Assembly: GCF_900128925.1 (NCBI RefSeq)
Contig: NZ_FQUJ01000003.1
Location: 62,001 to 126,000 of the forward strand
Reading direction: 5' to 3'
From: Modicisalibacter ilicicola DSM 19980
GTDB taxonomy: Bacteria > Pseudomonadota > Gammaproteobacteria > Pseudomonadales > Halomonadaceae
DNA length: 64,000 bases
The notes beneath the pieces were generated by a model. The model searched no databases, was not told the origin of the DNA, and saw nothing but the letters and a program-made list of their open reading frames with translations. Position 1 is the first letter of the stretch, and the number at the start of each line of letters is the position of its first letter. The position numbers were made by a program, and so were the translations under genes. Shown piece after piece: positions 10,726 to 21,187 of this stretch.

Positions 10726-11652
10726 ATGCAGCGATCCCTCAACGGCCAAACCCATGCCTGGCTCAAGGTCTTTGCAGTCAGCGCCCGCTACCTCTCCTTT
10801 ACCCGTGCCGCGGAGGAACTCCATGTCACCACCGGCGCGGTGAGCCAGCAGATCAAGCAGCTCGAGGAACGCCTGGGATTCAAGCTGTTCCGGCGCCTGC
10901 CGCGTCAGCTGGAACTGACCGACGAGGGCCGTCGCCTGGCGGCGGTGGTGGATGAAGCCTATCAATCCGTGGGTCAGGAGGTGCGGCGGCTGCGCAGTGG
11001 CGTGATGAGCGGTATCCTCCGGTTGCGCTCGGTCCCCTCCTTCCTGGCCAAGTGGATGATGCCCCGGTTGCCGCGGCTGCAGGCTCGCTTTCCCGACATC
11101 GAACTGCAGGTCATCGCCGAGGACAGCAACATCTCGCTGCGCGAGGGCGATTTCGACCTGGCGCTGGATCTCAACGATGGCCGCTATCCGGGATTCCACA
11201 TCACGCCGCTGATGGACGAAGTGATCTTTCCGGTCTGCGCCCCATCACTGCTGCGCGGCAAGCCGCCGTTGAACCGACCCGAGGACCTGGCCTGGTACCC
11301 CCTTCTGCACGACGTCACCGCCTGGCGGGGCAGCCACGACTATGCCGAGTGGGAACACTACCTGCAGGCCATCGGCGCCCCCCGCATCAACTTGCGGCGC
11401 GGTTATACCTTCAACCGCAATCAGCTGACCATGGAAGCCGCCATCGCCGGCATGGGGGTCGCGATCGCCCGGCGCACCCTGATCACCAGCGAATTGAAGA
11501 CCGGCCAGCTGATCGCGCCCTTCCCCCAGCGGGTGGCGACCGGCAAGCGTTACGGTATCGTCCATGCCCAGGGGGCACTGGACGATCGTCGCGTGCGAGT
11601 CGTGCATGACTGGATCGTCGAGGAGGCGGGCCGTTCGGCACCCAGCGAATGA
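10726..11652 (+). CDS. LysR-family regulator, DsdC/GcvA-like, probably of sdaA
   Basis: The 308-residue protein has an N-terminal LysR HTH (about 10-70: SFTRAAEELHVTTGAVSQQI) and a substrate-binding domain (about 95-300). The spacing of LMDEVIFPVCAPSLL, LLHDVTAW and MEAAIAGMGVAIARRTL resembles the DsdC/GcvA branch, whose members sense serine or glycine. The divergent neighbour sdaA makes L-serine or a related amino acid a reasonable effector, but this is inferred. A hairpin terminator follows 24 bases after the stop. Confidence 0.85.
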   Translation: MQRSLNGQTHAWLKVFAVSARYLSFTRAAEELHVTTGAVSQQIKQLEERLGFKLFRRLPRQLELTDEGRRLAAVVDEAYQSVGQEVRRLRSGVMSGILRLRSVPSFLAKWMMPRLPRLQARFPDIELQVIAEDSNISLREGDFDLALDLNDGRYPGFHITPLMDEVIFPVCAPSLLRGKPPLNRPEDLAWYPLLHDVTAWRGSHDYAEWEHYLQAIGAPRINLRRGYTFNRNQLTMEAAIAGMGVAIARRTLITSELKTGQLIAPFPQRVATGKRYGIVHAQGALDDRRVRVVHDWIVEEAGRSAPSE

Positions 11653-11676
11653 CTCGCCCCGCCGCTCGATACGCAA

Positions 11677-11704
11677 ACACCCGCAAGCATGGGCTTGCGG
11701 GTGT
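11677..11704. terminator. Hairpin terminator between convergent LysR gene and rpoD
   Basis: ACACCCGCAAG (11677-11687) pairs with CTTGCGGGTGT (11694-11704), an 11-bp perfect stem with a 6-base loop. It sits between two converging genes and probably serves both; neither side has a strong T-run. Confidence 0.65.
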
Positions 11705-11747
11705 CGCAGAAGAATAGAAACGCTTCGAACGCTACGCTTGCATTCGC

Positions 11748-13601
<1,854 letters not shown>

Positions 13602-13805
13602 AGATACCCTATCTCGAAGAAGAAGAATGAAACACTCGAATGAACCGGCCATGAAAACTCGATTAGCCGGAAATTATAGCGGTTAGACACGCCAACCCGC
13701 CAGTATTGCGTTTGCACTGTCATTCAAGTGTGTTAGCTTGTACTGTTACGCTCGTTACTGATGACTCTAGATGGCGGCTGCCGGCGATAATTCAACCCCG
13801 GCACC

Positions 13806-15659
13806 CTAGGTTGCGCCGCGACCCTGCAGTGTCATCAGCAATTCCATCAAGCGCTGCTTCTCTTCCCTGGATAGTTTCTCGCCGCGCCTCTCCCTGGCCA
13901 GCAGCGCGTCGATCTCGTTCTGTGGTGAACTCCGAAACAGGCGTTGCTGGAAATGGGCCACCAGCCCGTCCAGCTCGGCCGCCCTGGCCGCCCGGGGAAT
14001 CAAGAGCTCACGGCGCGCCAGTGCCTGGAGACGACTCCCTTCCCGGGTGCCATGAAAGTGGGCCAACAGCACCTGCGAGCTACGGTAGCGCCCGGCCCGC
14101 AGCAGGCGGATCACCTCGCGGCAGAGCGCACCATCTTCTTCGTTATCGGCGCACCAGCTCAACTCTTCAGGCAAGCGTTCTACCAATTCTGGTTCATGAA
14201 CCAATAACTGCAAGGTGCGCGCCATGAGCCCCAGGGGTTCTCCACTTCGCGACCGGCCCGGCGAGGACGAAGCCTCCTCCTGACGCGACGCATCGCTTGC
14301 CCCCTTCTCATTCGCCAGCCCCCTGGCCCCGTTCGCCTGCCCCGCACGCTCCTCCCTGGCTTGCAGCAACGCCTGGAATCGCGCCGGTTCGACACCGGTA
14401 CGTACCGTGAGTTCGCGCAGCAGCAACGACTTGAGCACGCCTTCGGGAAGCCGCTCGAGCGCCTTGAGCACGGCACTCACGAAGCGCTCCCGATCCTCGA
14501 CGCGTTGCAGGTCGCGGCCTTCCGCCGCCTGCTCGAAAAGAAACTCCGACAACGGGCTGGCGCAGGTGATCCGGTCGGCGAACGCTTCCGGCCCTTCACG
14601 GCGCACCAGGCTGTCAGGGTCCTCGCCCTCGGGCAGAAACAGGAACCGCGCCTGGCGTCCATCGATCATCTGCGGCAACGCGGTTTCCAGCGCCCGCCGA
14701 GCAGCCTGGCGACCGGCGTTGTCGCCATCGAAGCAGAACACCACCTCGCCGACCAGGCGGAACAGGCGATTGAGATGCTCCTCGCTGGTCGAGGTGCCCA
14801 GGGTGGCGACGGCGTTGCGGATGCCGAACTGGGCCAGGGCCACCACATCCATGTAGCCCTCGACGATCACCAGCCGATCGAGCTGTCGATTGGCCTGGCG
14901 CGCCTCGTACAGACCATAGAGCTCGCGCCCCTTGTGGAAGACCGGCGTTTCCGGGGAGTTGAGATACTTGGGCTTGGCATCGCCCAGCACACGGCCACCG
15001 AAGGCGATCGTCCGCCCCTTCCAGTCCCGGATCGGAAACATCACCCGATCGCGAAAACGGTCGTAACTGCGCCCCCTTTCCTCGCGCTGCACCAGTAGCC
15101 CGTACTCGACCTGCACCGCCTCCGAAACATTATGCCCGACCAGGTGCTGCTTGAGAGCGTCCCAGGCATCCGGGGCATAGCCGATGCCGAAATCCCGCAG
15201 TACCTCCCGGGACAGCCCGCGACGCTCCAGGTAATCGCGGGCCGCCTGGCCTTCGACCATCGGCAAGCGCTCCCGAAAGAAGCTCGCCGCCAGCTCGAGC
15301 AGGTTGACGCCCTCCTGGCGCTTCTTCTCCCGGGCCTGGGCTTGTGGATCGTCGGCACCCTCGCGAGGCACCTCCAGGCCCTGGCGCGAGGCCAACTGCT
15401 CGACGGCCTCCGGGAAGCGCAGGTTGTCGTACTCCATCAAAAAACCCAGGGCCGTGCCATGGGCGCCACAGCCGAAACAGTGATAGAACTGCTTGTCCTG
15501 ACTGACGGTGAACGAGGGGGTCTTCTCCTGGTGGAAGGGGCAGAGCCCCGAATAGTTGCGTCCGGCCTTCTTCAACTTCACCCGCTCGCCCACGACCTCG
15601 ACCACGTCGACCCGGGCGAGGAGATCATCGATGAAACGCTGAGGGATCTGGCCGACCAT
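13806..15659 (-). CDS. dnaG: DNA primase
   Basis: DnaG makes RNA primers at the replication fork. The 617-residue protein carries the CHC2 zinc-binding domain at the N-terminus (CPFHQEKTPSF with HCFGCGAHG, residues about 40-66), the catalytic TOPRIM core (RLVIVEGYMDVVALAQFG near 260-277, and CFDGDNAGRQAARRALE) and a C-terminal DnaB-interaction region. An alanine, glycine and serine-rich linker lies around 430-475. It follows rpsU after 112 bases containing a hairpin. Confidence 0.98.
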   Translation of the reverse strand: MVGQIPQRFIDDLLARVDVVEVVGERVKLKKAGRNYSGLCPFHQEKTPSFTVSQDKQFYHCFGCGAHGTALGFLMEYDNLRFPEAVEQLASRQGLEVPREGADDPQAQAREKKRQEGVNLLELAASFFRERLPMVEGQAARDYLERRGLSREVLRDFGIGYAPDAWDALKQHLVGHNVSEAVQVEYGLLVQREERGRSYDRFRDRVMFPIRDWKGRTIAFGGRVLGDAKPKYLNSPETPVFHKGRELYGLYEARQANRQLDRLVIVEGYMDVVALAQFGIRNAVATLGTSTSEEHLNRLFRLVGEVVFCFDGDNAGRQAARRALETALPQMIDGRQARFLFLPEGEDPDSLVRREGPEAFADRITCASPLSEFLFEQAAEGRDLQRVEDRERFVSAVLKALERLPEGVLKSLLLRELTVRTGVEPARFQALLQAREERAGQANGARGLANEKGASDASRQEEASSSPGRSRSGEPLGLMARTLQLLVHEPELVERLPEELSWCADNEEDGALCREVIRLLRAGRYRSSQVLLAHFHGTREGSRLQALARRELLIPRAARAAELDGLVAHFQQRLFRSSPQNEIDALLARERRGEKLSREEKQRLMELLMTLQGRGAT

Positions 15660-15706
15660 AGGCTAAGGGGAACCTGCTGGGTGCTGGGTAAGAGTGCCCA
15701 GAAACA

Positions 15707-15734
15707 CAAGCGGCCACCCTATGGCAGCCGCTTG
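15707..15734 (-). terminator. Intra-operon hairpin between rpsU and dnaG
   Basis: On the minus strand CAAGCGGC and GCCGCTTG (plus-strand 15727-15734 and 15707-15714) form an 8-bp stem with a 12-base loop, followed by a short T-rich stretch. It occupies the same place as the leaky terminator of the E. coli rpsU-dnaG-rpoD operon and would keep S21 expression above primase. Confidence 0.55.
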
Positions 15735-15771
15735 GCGTCCCTCTGAGGCAGCAAGCTACCTCCAGTACGGA

Positions 15772-15987
15772 TCAATACAACCGTTCGAAACGCTTGCGCT
15801 CACGCTGCAGCTTCTTGGCGTGACGCTTGACGGCCGCGGCAGCCTTGCGCTTGCGCACGGCGGTCGGCTTCTCGTAGTTCTCGCGACGGCGTACCTCGGA
15901 CAGCACACCAGCTTTCTCGCAGGAACGCTTGAAACGACGCAGGGCGACGTCGAACGGCTCGTTATCGCGCACTTTGACAGAAGGCAT
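15772..15987 (-). CDS. rpsU: 30S ribosomal protein bS21
   Basis: The 71-residue, very basic protein starts [20 protein letters not shown] and ends in the Lys/Arg-rich tail [15 protein letters not shown] followed by [10 protein letters not shown], exactly the bS21 family length and pattern. It binds the small ribosomal subunit near the anti-Shine-Dalgarno region of 16S rRNA. The start at 15987 follows an AGGTGAG site. It is the first gene of the macromolecular synthesis operon, divergent from tsaD across 273 bases. Confidence 0.98.
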   Translation of the reverse strand: MPSVKVRDNEPFDVALRRFKRSCEKAGVLSEVRRRENYEKPTAVRKRKAAAAVKRHAKKLQRERKRFERLY

Positions 15988-16260
15988 TAAGCACTCACCT
16001 ACCTTGAAATCATGAGTTCGGTTTGACGCACACCCGTGGGCACCGATGTCGGCCAATGCGCCTGCTCGCTCTATCGACAAACAAGCGGCATACAGATTGG
16101 AAGGATGATTCGATGAGCCCGGATGCACGACCCAGTCTTGCAGAGCAAAGTATTGTAGTCGCCGCTGTGAGTGTTTGCAAATTGATTCGCCCTAGCCCTG
16201 CCGATGCGGGCGCAAAAGACGTAACATGGGGCTTTTACACGGATCGACGAGCCAATCACC

Positions 16261-17286
16261 ATGCGCGTACTGGGGATCGAAACCTCCTGCGACGAAACCG
16301 GCGTCGCCCTCTACGACACCGACCATGGCCTGCTGGCGGACGCACTCTACAGCCAGGTCGCGATGCACGCCGACTATGGCGGCGTGGTGCCGGAGCTGGC
16401 CTCCCGCGACCACACCCGCAAGCTGCTGCCCCTGATCCAGCAAGTGCTCGATGAAGCCGGTCTGGCGCGCAGCGATCTCGACGGTATCGCCTATACCGCG
16501 GGGCCCGGGCTGGTCGGGGCGCTGATGGTCGGTGCCTCGACGGCCCATGGCCTGGCTCGAGCACTGGATATACCCGCACTGGGGATACATCACATGGAAG
16601 GCCATCTGCTCGCCCCCATGCTCGAGGACGAACCGCCCGGATTCCCCTTCGTTGCCCTGCTGGTCTCCGGCGGCCATACGCAACTGGTCGAGGTGGACGG
16701 CCTGGGCCGGTACCGGCTGCTGGGCGAGTCCGTGGACGATGCCGCCGGCGAAGCCTTCGACAAGACGGCCAAGATGCTCGAGCTGGCCTACCCCGGCGGG
16801 CCCGAGGTGGCGCGCCTCGCCGAGCAAGGCAATCCGAGACGTTTCCGCTTCCCGCGGCCGATGACCGACAGGCCGGGCCTCGACTTCAGCTTCTCGGGCC
16901 TCAAGACTCACACCCTGACCACGGCCAACAACTTGCGCGACGTCGGCGAACTCGACGATCAAGGACGTGCCGATATTGCCCGCGCCTTCGAGGATGCCGT
17001 GGTCGATACCCTGGTGATCAAGTGCCGGCGAGCGCTTGACCAGACCGGCCTGAAGCGCCTGGTGGTGGCCGGTGGGGTGAGTGCCAACAAGCGGCTGCGC
17101 GAGCGCCTGGCCATCGAGGTGGGCAAGCGTGGCGCCCGCGCCTTCTACCCCCGCGGACGCTTCTGTACCGACAACGGCGCGATGATCGCCTACGTGGGGG
17201 CCCAGCGCCTGCTGGCCGGCGAGCGCGACGACAGTGCCATGAAGGCCGTGCCGCGCTGGCCATTGGAAGGACTCATGCCGCCTTGA
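16261..17286 (+). CDS. tsaD: tRNA N6-threonylcarbamoyladenosine transferase
   Basis: TsaD, with TsaB and TsaE, transfers the threonylcarbamoyl group to A37 of ANN-decoding tRNAs. The 341-residue protein shows the ASKHA-fold N-terminus ([16 protein letters not shown]), the iron-binding His pair in [11 protein letters not shown] near residues 112-120, the nucleotide motif [12 protein letters not shown] and the C-terminal [15 protein letters not shown]. Divergent from rpsU. In many gammaproteobacteria the neighbourhood continues to plsY, but here an accessory region intervenes. Confidence 0.98.
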   Translation: MRVLGIETSCDETGVALYDTDHGLLADALYSQVAMHADYGGVVPELASRDHTRKLLPLIQQVLDEAGLARSDLDGIAYTAGPGLVGALMVGASTAHGLARALDIPALGIHHMEGHLLAPMLEDEPPGFPFVALLVSGGHTQLVEVDGLGRYRLLGESVDDAAGEAFDKTAKMLELAYPGGPEVARLAEQGNPRRFRFPRPMTDRPGLDFSFSGLKTHTLTTANNLRDVGELDDQGRADIARAFEDAVVDTLVIKCRRALDQTGLKRLVVAGGVSANKRLRERLAIEVGKRGARAFYPRGRFCTDNGAMIAYVGAQRLLAGERDDSAMKAVPRWPLEGLMPP

Positions 17287-17330
17287 GCGGCAGTCACCGA
17301 TGATCGATCTTCATATCGCCAAAGCACGCC

Positions 17331-17969
17331 CTACGCCTTCCCCGGATAGCGGACGACTCTCACCATCCCGCTGTTGCCGCCGCCGCAGAAGAAGCGATCG
17401 CCGCCATCGGACTCGAGCCCCGACACGCCCACACCCGGCGGCATCTCGAGCCGTTCCAGGAGCTCCCCCGTCTGCGGATCGAGCCGCCGCAGGTCGCTCT
17501 GACCGTCCTGCCAGGTGCCGTGCCAGAGCTCGCCGTCGACCCAGGTGACGCCAGTGACGAAGCACTCGGATTCAATCGTGCGCAGCACTGTTCCCGTCTC
17601 GGGGTCCACTTGATGGATCTTGCGTCCGCGATGCTGCCCGACCCAGAGTGAGCCTTCCGCCCAGGCAAGGCCGGAATCGCCCCCATCGCCCGGCGCCGGG
17701 ATCGTGGCGAGCACTTCGCCGGTCTTTGGATCGATCTTCCGGATCACCGCCTCTGCGATCTGGAACAAGTGCTTGCCATCGAACGCCGTGCCCGCATCGG
17801 CAGCAACATTGAGCGAGTTCAGCATCTCCCCGTTGCTCGGATCAAAAGCGTGCAATTTGGTACCTGTCGCCATCCAAACTTGGCGGCCATCAAAGCTGAC
17901 CCCATGGACGCAATCCACTCCAGGGAAGGGGCCATACTCCCGGAGGATTTCGGCCGTTGATCGCTGCAT
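17331..17969 (-). CDS. Small beta-propeller (YVTN/PQQ-like repeat) protein
   Basis: The 212-residue product has at least four repeats of a blade pattern ending in DPxxGExLxxL: FDPSNGEMLNSL, IDPKTGEVLATI, VDPETGTVLRTI and LDPQTGELLERL, spaced about 40-45 residues apart. It resembles glutamine-cyclotransferase-like or Vgb-like propellers but is short for a full propeller and lacks visible catalytic signatures. No signal peptide is seen, so it is probably cytoplasmic. The start at 17969 follows GGGAGA. It lies 36 bases downstream of the TPR-wHTH gene on the same strand and probably works with it. Its function is unknown. Confidence 0.7.
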   Translation of the reverse strand: MQRSTAEILREYGPFPGVDCVHGVSFDGRQVWMATGTKLHAFDPSNGEMLNSLNVAADAGTAFDGKHLFQIAEAVIRKIDPKTGEVLATIPAPGDGGDSGLAWAEGSLWVGQHRGRKIHQVDPETGTVLRTIESECFVTGVTWVDGELWHGTWQDGQSDLRRLDPQTGELLERLEMPPGVGVSGLESDGGDRFFCGGGNSGMVRVVRYPGKA

Positions 17970-18005
17970 GATGTTCTCCCTATGTGGTGGCTTCACGCAT
18001 CCAGC

Positions 18006-19226
18006 CTAGTCACTCGGCAAGGGAGCGGGGAGTAACAAGGTTGTCGGGAATCCCGGCACAGACGATGTCACCCACCGCTGTGACCGCCCGCGACCGAATG
18101 ACTGCACCCTGCCGGCGGCCATCAGGGCGTCGAGGGCTCGCTGCACGGTGCGCGGGCTAACGTCGAGCGCCAGCGCCAAGGCCGAACTCGACCAGGCCTC
18201 GTCGTCGGCGAGCAGGGCGAGTACCATCGCGTGGCGCCCTTCGATGGGTGGCGCCAGCACAGCGACCACGTCGGCTTCATGGGGCTCCAATACGAACCCT
18301 CCTCCGGTGGCGTGTATCTCCGCCAGGGGTCTGATCGCTTCGCGCAAGCGCCCGACCTCGACCCGCAGTCGCGCACGATGCGATTCATCGGGGCGTTTCG
18401 TCCGGAAGGCACGGGCGATGAGGGTGTGCCTCGGCACGTCGCCGGGCCAGGCCTCGCCTAGCGCGCGGGCCAGGGTGAACAGTACCGGGCGACAGCCGAG
18501 TGAGATAACCCTGTGGGCGTCACGCACGACATGACGGCAGGCATCGACGACCAGCATCGGCGAGGCCAGCAGCGCCTCGACCTCTTCGAGCCGCAGGGCC
18601 CGCTCCTCACCTAGCGCAATCAGACGCGCCGCAGACTTTTCCAGGGCGCAGGCGACGCTCTCGACTTCCGCCGTCAGGGTGGGGATAGCGGCGTCGTGCG
18701 CGGCCTGCCTGGCCCGTGCCAAGGCCGCGCGCGCTGTCTTCGTGTGCAGGCGACGCATCGCGGCCCCCGCGGCCACCAACTCGTAGCCCGCCCGAGATGT
18801 CACCGGCAATGCGCCCACATCAAGGTCGTCGAGGATCTGCTCCGCCTCGTCGAGGCGACCAATCAACAGCAAGCGCCTTGCTTCGAGATAGCCGGCATGA
18901 GCGGCGTTCGCGAGGTCTCCAAACGCCTCCAGCGTCGACCGGGCGGCGCCGAGCCCCTCCATGGGCCGGCCGAGGTCGCGCGAGACCAAGGCGATCTCAG
19001 CCTCGGCAACGTTGCATCGCGCACGGGCCATGGGCTCCTTGTCGCCGAAAGCACGCGCTGCGATTCTCAGCAGCTCTCTTGCGCGCGAAAGTTCGCCGAG
19101 CTGCGCCATGGCGATGCCGCGCAGCGCCAGTGCCGGGGCATCGTCGCGCAATGCGATGCGCTTGAGTGCTGCAAGCGGATCGCCCGCCGCGAGCGCGCGC
19201 GCCGCAATCGCGATCAGCGCGTCCAT
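18006..19226 (-). CDS. TPR-repeat protein with C-terminal winged helix, probable regulator
   Basis: The 406-residue protein begins with alanine-rich helical repeats typical of TPR/SEL1-like bundles (about 1-190, with repeated ARELLRIA and RARQAAHDA helices). A middle region (about 215-310) resembles a bacterial transcriptional-activator-like domain, and the winged helix-turn-helix follows (about 325-385: SSSALALALDVSPRTVQRALDAL). The helical bundle probably senses a partner and the C-terminus binds DNA. It forms a two-gene unit with the beta-propeller gene. I do not recognise a characterised homologue. Confidence 0.6.
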   Translation of the reverse strand: MDALIAIAARALAAGDPLAALKRIALRDDAPALALRGIAMAQLGELSRARELLRIAARAFGDKEPMARARCNVAEAEIALVSRDLGRPMEGLGAARSTLEAFGDLANAAHAGYLEARRLLLIGRLDEAEQILDDLDVGALPVTSRAGYELVAAGAAMRRLHTKTARAALARARQAAHDAAIPTLTAEVESVACALEKSAARLIALGEERALRLEEVEALLASPMLVVDACRHVVRDAHRVISLGCRPVLFTLARALGEAWPGDVPRHTLIARAFRTKRPDESHRARLRVEVGRLREAIRPLAEIHATGGGFVLEPHEADVVAVLAPPIEGRHAMVLALLADDEAWSSSALALALDVSPRTVQRALDALMAAGRVQSFGRGRSQRWVTSSVPGFPTTLLLPAPLPSD

Positions 19227-19329
19227 CCGAATCCCGCCACAGTTGTTACTCCCGGTATGTGATACCCGTCGCCTAGTCTATCTCATGCCCCTAGGCTCTC
19301 GGGAGGATGCACGATGACCACGCGCTGCC

Positions 19330-19529
19330 ATGAGCGGAACGGACGTGGCTACCTACACGCGCGAGCGACCGGGCATGAGCGCCTTCGTGCTCGAGGATGG
19401 CATCGTCTATCACAGCTACTCCACCTATGCGCGCGGCCTGGACGGCCTCTGGGGCATGTACCAGTGGCTCGACCGCGCTACGAGAAAGGCGTCTGGTGGC
19501 GCCGCCACGATGAGTATGACAAGGGCTGA
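19330..19529 (+). pseudogene. Frameshifted C-terminal remnant of a DUF899 thioredoxin-like gene
   Basis: One frame from about 19342 reads RERPGMSAFVLEDGIVYHSY then STYARGLDGLWGMYQWLDRA, the conserved C-terminal part of DUF899 proteins. After about 19480 the expected family ending GVWWRRHDEYDKG and a stop (19529) continue in a different frame. The N-terminal two thirds, including the WCxxC-like region, are missing. A lost segment or frameshift at the WLDRA/YEKG junction explains both pieces. The gene is therefore broken. Bases 19227-19329 upstream hold nothing recognised. Confidence 0.75.
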
Positions 19530-19586
19530 GCGACGATGGATGTGATTGACCCAACGGCCAAACGTGAGCCCTTCGCCATGCACGAC

Positions 19587-19615
19587 TGTCGATCTCGCGC
19601 CTGGCCGTTCGTCGT
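19587..19615 (+). promoter_or_regulatory. Candidate ECF42 promoter 1 (before VOC remnant)
   Basis: TGTCGA (19587-19592), a 17-base spacer, then CGTCGT (19610-19615). This matches the -35 TGTCGA and -10 CGA/TC type that I recall being reported for ECF42 sigma factors. It lies 69 bases before the ATG of a truncated VOC gene that still has an AAGGAG ribosome site. The same architecture recurs three more times in the next 3.1 kb. Confidence 0.65.
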
Positions 19616-19684
19616 TCCTCCGAGTCCACGACGGCGAGTGAGACCAGGAGACACTTTCGACTACTACTCAAGGAGAAAGCAGAC

Positions 19685-19825
19685 ATGGCTATCAACTTCG
19701 ATCACACCATCCTGGCGGCCCATGACAGCCACGCTTCGGCGGTTTTCCTCACGCAGGTACTGGGGCTACCGGAACCCCGTCGGTGGGGACCCTTCGACAT
19801 GGTCGTCGCGGACAATAACCCGTGA
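19685..19825 (+). pseudogene. Truncated VOC/glyoxalase-family gene (N-terminal 46 residues)
   Basis: Reading from the ATG at 19685 gives MAINFDHTILAAHDSHASAV, the standard first strand and helix of a glyoxalase-like VOC protein, continuing to VLGLPEPRRWGPFDMVV. A stop at 19825 then ends it after 46 residues instead of about 120-130. The sequence to 20059 keeps no recognisable rest of the domain, so the 3' part seems deleted or scrambled. Promoter and ribosome site (AAGGAG) look intact, so a short peptide may still be made. Confidence 0.7.
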
Positions 19826-20059
19826 GTCGGCAGGCCTGCCCGTCGAGAAGGTCGGTCCAACCTCGCTCGACACGCCGACGCGCCTGGACTGGCTGGCAGC
19901 GGTGGCAAGCTCGAGGTCGTGCTCGCCCATCCGCGCCAAGGCAGTATTACCGTCGAGAGTCGGTGAGCGGCATTCGTCCTGCTCCTGTCACCCCAGGTCA
20001 CCGGTCCATGCCGTGTCTCCTCCTGCTCGAACGGTTCAGAACAGCGTCGCAGGCCCCTC

Positions 20060-20461
20060 TCAGGCTGACCTGGCCGCGGCTTCAAGCACCGCAATGTCGA
20101 TCTTCTTCATCGTCATCATCGCCTCCATCGCGCGTCTGGCCTTGCCGCGGTCGCTCTCGCTGCCGCCGTTCCCGACGATCGCGTTCCAGTAGCGGTCGGT
20201 CTCTTCCTGGCCATCGGTCAGCACCATGAAGCTGACAGCCTCGTTCGGCGTGAAGACAGGGCCGCCGTTGAGGCCGAGGAACGGCCGGCCGAGCACGGTA
20301 AACTCGACGGTCAATTCGTCGCCTTCCCGTCCGCCGGGGTAGTCGGTAGCGGCCGCGTTCACACGGTCGACATGGCTATCGGGAAAGGTGGCGGCGTAGA
20401 ACTTTGCCGCCTTGCTTGCTTCGCCGTGGTCGAACCACAGACAGGTGACGAGATTGGTCAT
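20060..20461 (-). CDS. PhnB-like VOC-family protein with an internal deletion
   Basis: The 133-residue protein begins like PhnB-type VOC proteins ([20 protein letters not shown]) and ends like them ([16 protein letters not shown]). In intact relatives about 30-40 residues, including the conserved CGW..D.WG.SWQ..P segment, lie between the YW.. helix and the final helix. Here GNGGSES is joined directly to [11 protein letters not shown], so an in-frame internal deletion has removed the core of the second beta-alpha-beta unit. Folding and activity are doubtful. It lies 30 bases after the RibD-like reductase gene and is probably cotranscribed with it. Confidence 0.7.
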   Translation of the reverse strand: MTNLVTCLWFDHGEASKAAKFYAATFPDSHVDRVNAAATDYPGGREGDELTVEFTVLGRPFLGLNGGPVFTPNEAVSFMVLTDGQEETDRYWNAIVGNGGSESDRGKARRAMEAMMTMKKIDIAVLEAAARSA

Positions 20462-20491
20462 GTTGATTCTCCTCTCAGGGTGAGTGTCGGC

Positions 20492-21106
20492 TCATTCCAC
20501 CGCACCGCCAACGGTTCCGGTGCGCAGTGACCCAACGGGTCGGTAAGTGTTCATCAGCACGCCCGAGGACGCAGCCTTCGTGCTGAAGAGAGCGAGTTCA
20601 CACGGGGCGGCGCTGTCCGAAAAGAAGCGTTTGCCTTTGCCCAGCAGCACCGGGAAGACGAGTAGCAAAACCTCGTCGGCCAGCCCTTCTGCGAGCAACA
20701 TGGGCGTCAGTGTCGAACTTCCCCAGACGATCAGGTCAGGCCCGTCCCGCGCCTTGACGCGGCGAACGCCCGCCACGAGGTCCAAGCCAAGATCTTCGAC
20801 CGGACCCCAACCGAGACTGTCCGGCCTGTGGGTCGCGACGAATTTGCTCGCGGCGTTCAGGCTGTCCGCCATCGGGCCAGTCTGATCCGGCCAGTAGCCG
20901 GCGAAGATATCGTACGTGCACCGGCCAAGCAGCAGATCGAAAGCGTCGCCATGCGCGGCATCGATGGCGTCTCCTACGGCTGGATCGAAATGTGGCATTG
21001 CCCATCCGCCATGATCGAAATCGCCGTTCCTGTCTTCGTCCGGTCCGCCGGGCGCCTGGATCACGCCGTCCAGCGAGATGTGTTCGATGATCCGAACCTT
21101 TCTCAT
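20492..21106 (-). CDS. Dihydrofolate reductase-family (RibD C-terminal domain) reductase
   Basis: The 204-residue protein is a single RibD_C/DHFR-like domain. The first strand has MRKVRIIEHISLDGVIQAPG; LLLGRCTYDIFAGYWPD is the family helix; the NADPH-binding segment includes LIVWGSSTLTPMLL, and VFPVLLGKGKRFF is typical of the C-terminus. Such stand-alone proteins are NADPH-dependent reductases of unknown substrate, not the essential FolA. It reads left from a candidate ECF42 promoter at 21143-21171 and is divergent from DUF1428. These proteins are common companions of YCII and VOC genes in sigma-factor clusters. Confidence 0.85.
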   Translation of the reverse strand: MRKVRIIEHISLDGVIQAPGGPDEDRNGDFDHGGWAMPHFDPAVGDAIDAAHGDAFDLLLGRCTYDIFAGYWPDQTGPMADSLNAASKFVATHRPDSLGWGPVEDLGLDLVAGVRRVKARDGPDLIVWGSSTLTPMLLAEGLADEVLLLVFPVLLGKGKRFFSDSAAPCELALFSTKAASSGVLMNTYRPVGSLRTGTVGGAVE

Positions 21107-21142
21107 CGTTTCTCTCCCAGGGTTCTTTTCTTCCTAATTCTG

Positions 21143-21171
21143 ATGACGAACGACCAGTGGGTTTCTCGACA
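21143..21171 (-). promoter_or_regulatory. Candidate ECF42 promoter 2 (minus strand, for RibD-like gene)
   Basis: On the minus strand TGTCGA (21171-21166), a 17-base spacer and CGTCAT (21148-21143) repeat the architecture of the other three sites. The -10 element ends 37 bases before the start codon of the reductase gene at 21106. Its -35 is only 16 bases from the -35 of the divergent site at 21188. Confidence 0.65.
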
Positions 21172-21187
21172 CTGATTTTGCAGCACG

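Noticed and set aside
19867-19872. Further TGTCGA on the minus strand as a fifth ECF42 promoter
   Set aside because: The sequence 17 bases downstream is TTCTCG, without the CGTC element, and no gene follows in that direction at a suitable distance.
19882-19956. Short frame reading GGKLEVVLAHPRQGSITVES between the VOC remnant and the PhnB-like gene
   Set aside because: It could be a gene fragment, but I could not match it to a family; too short to support a feature.
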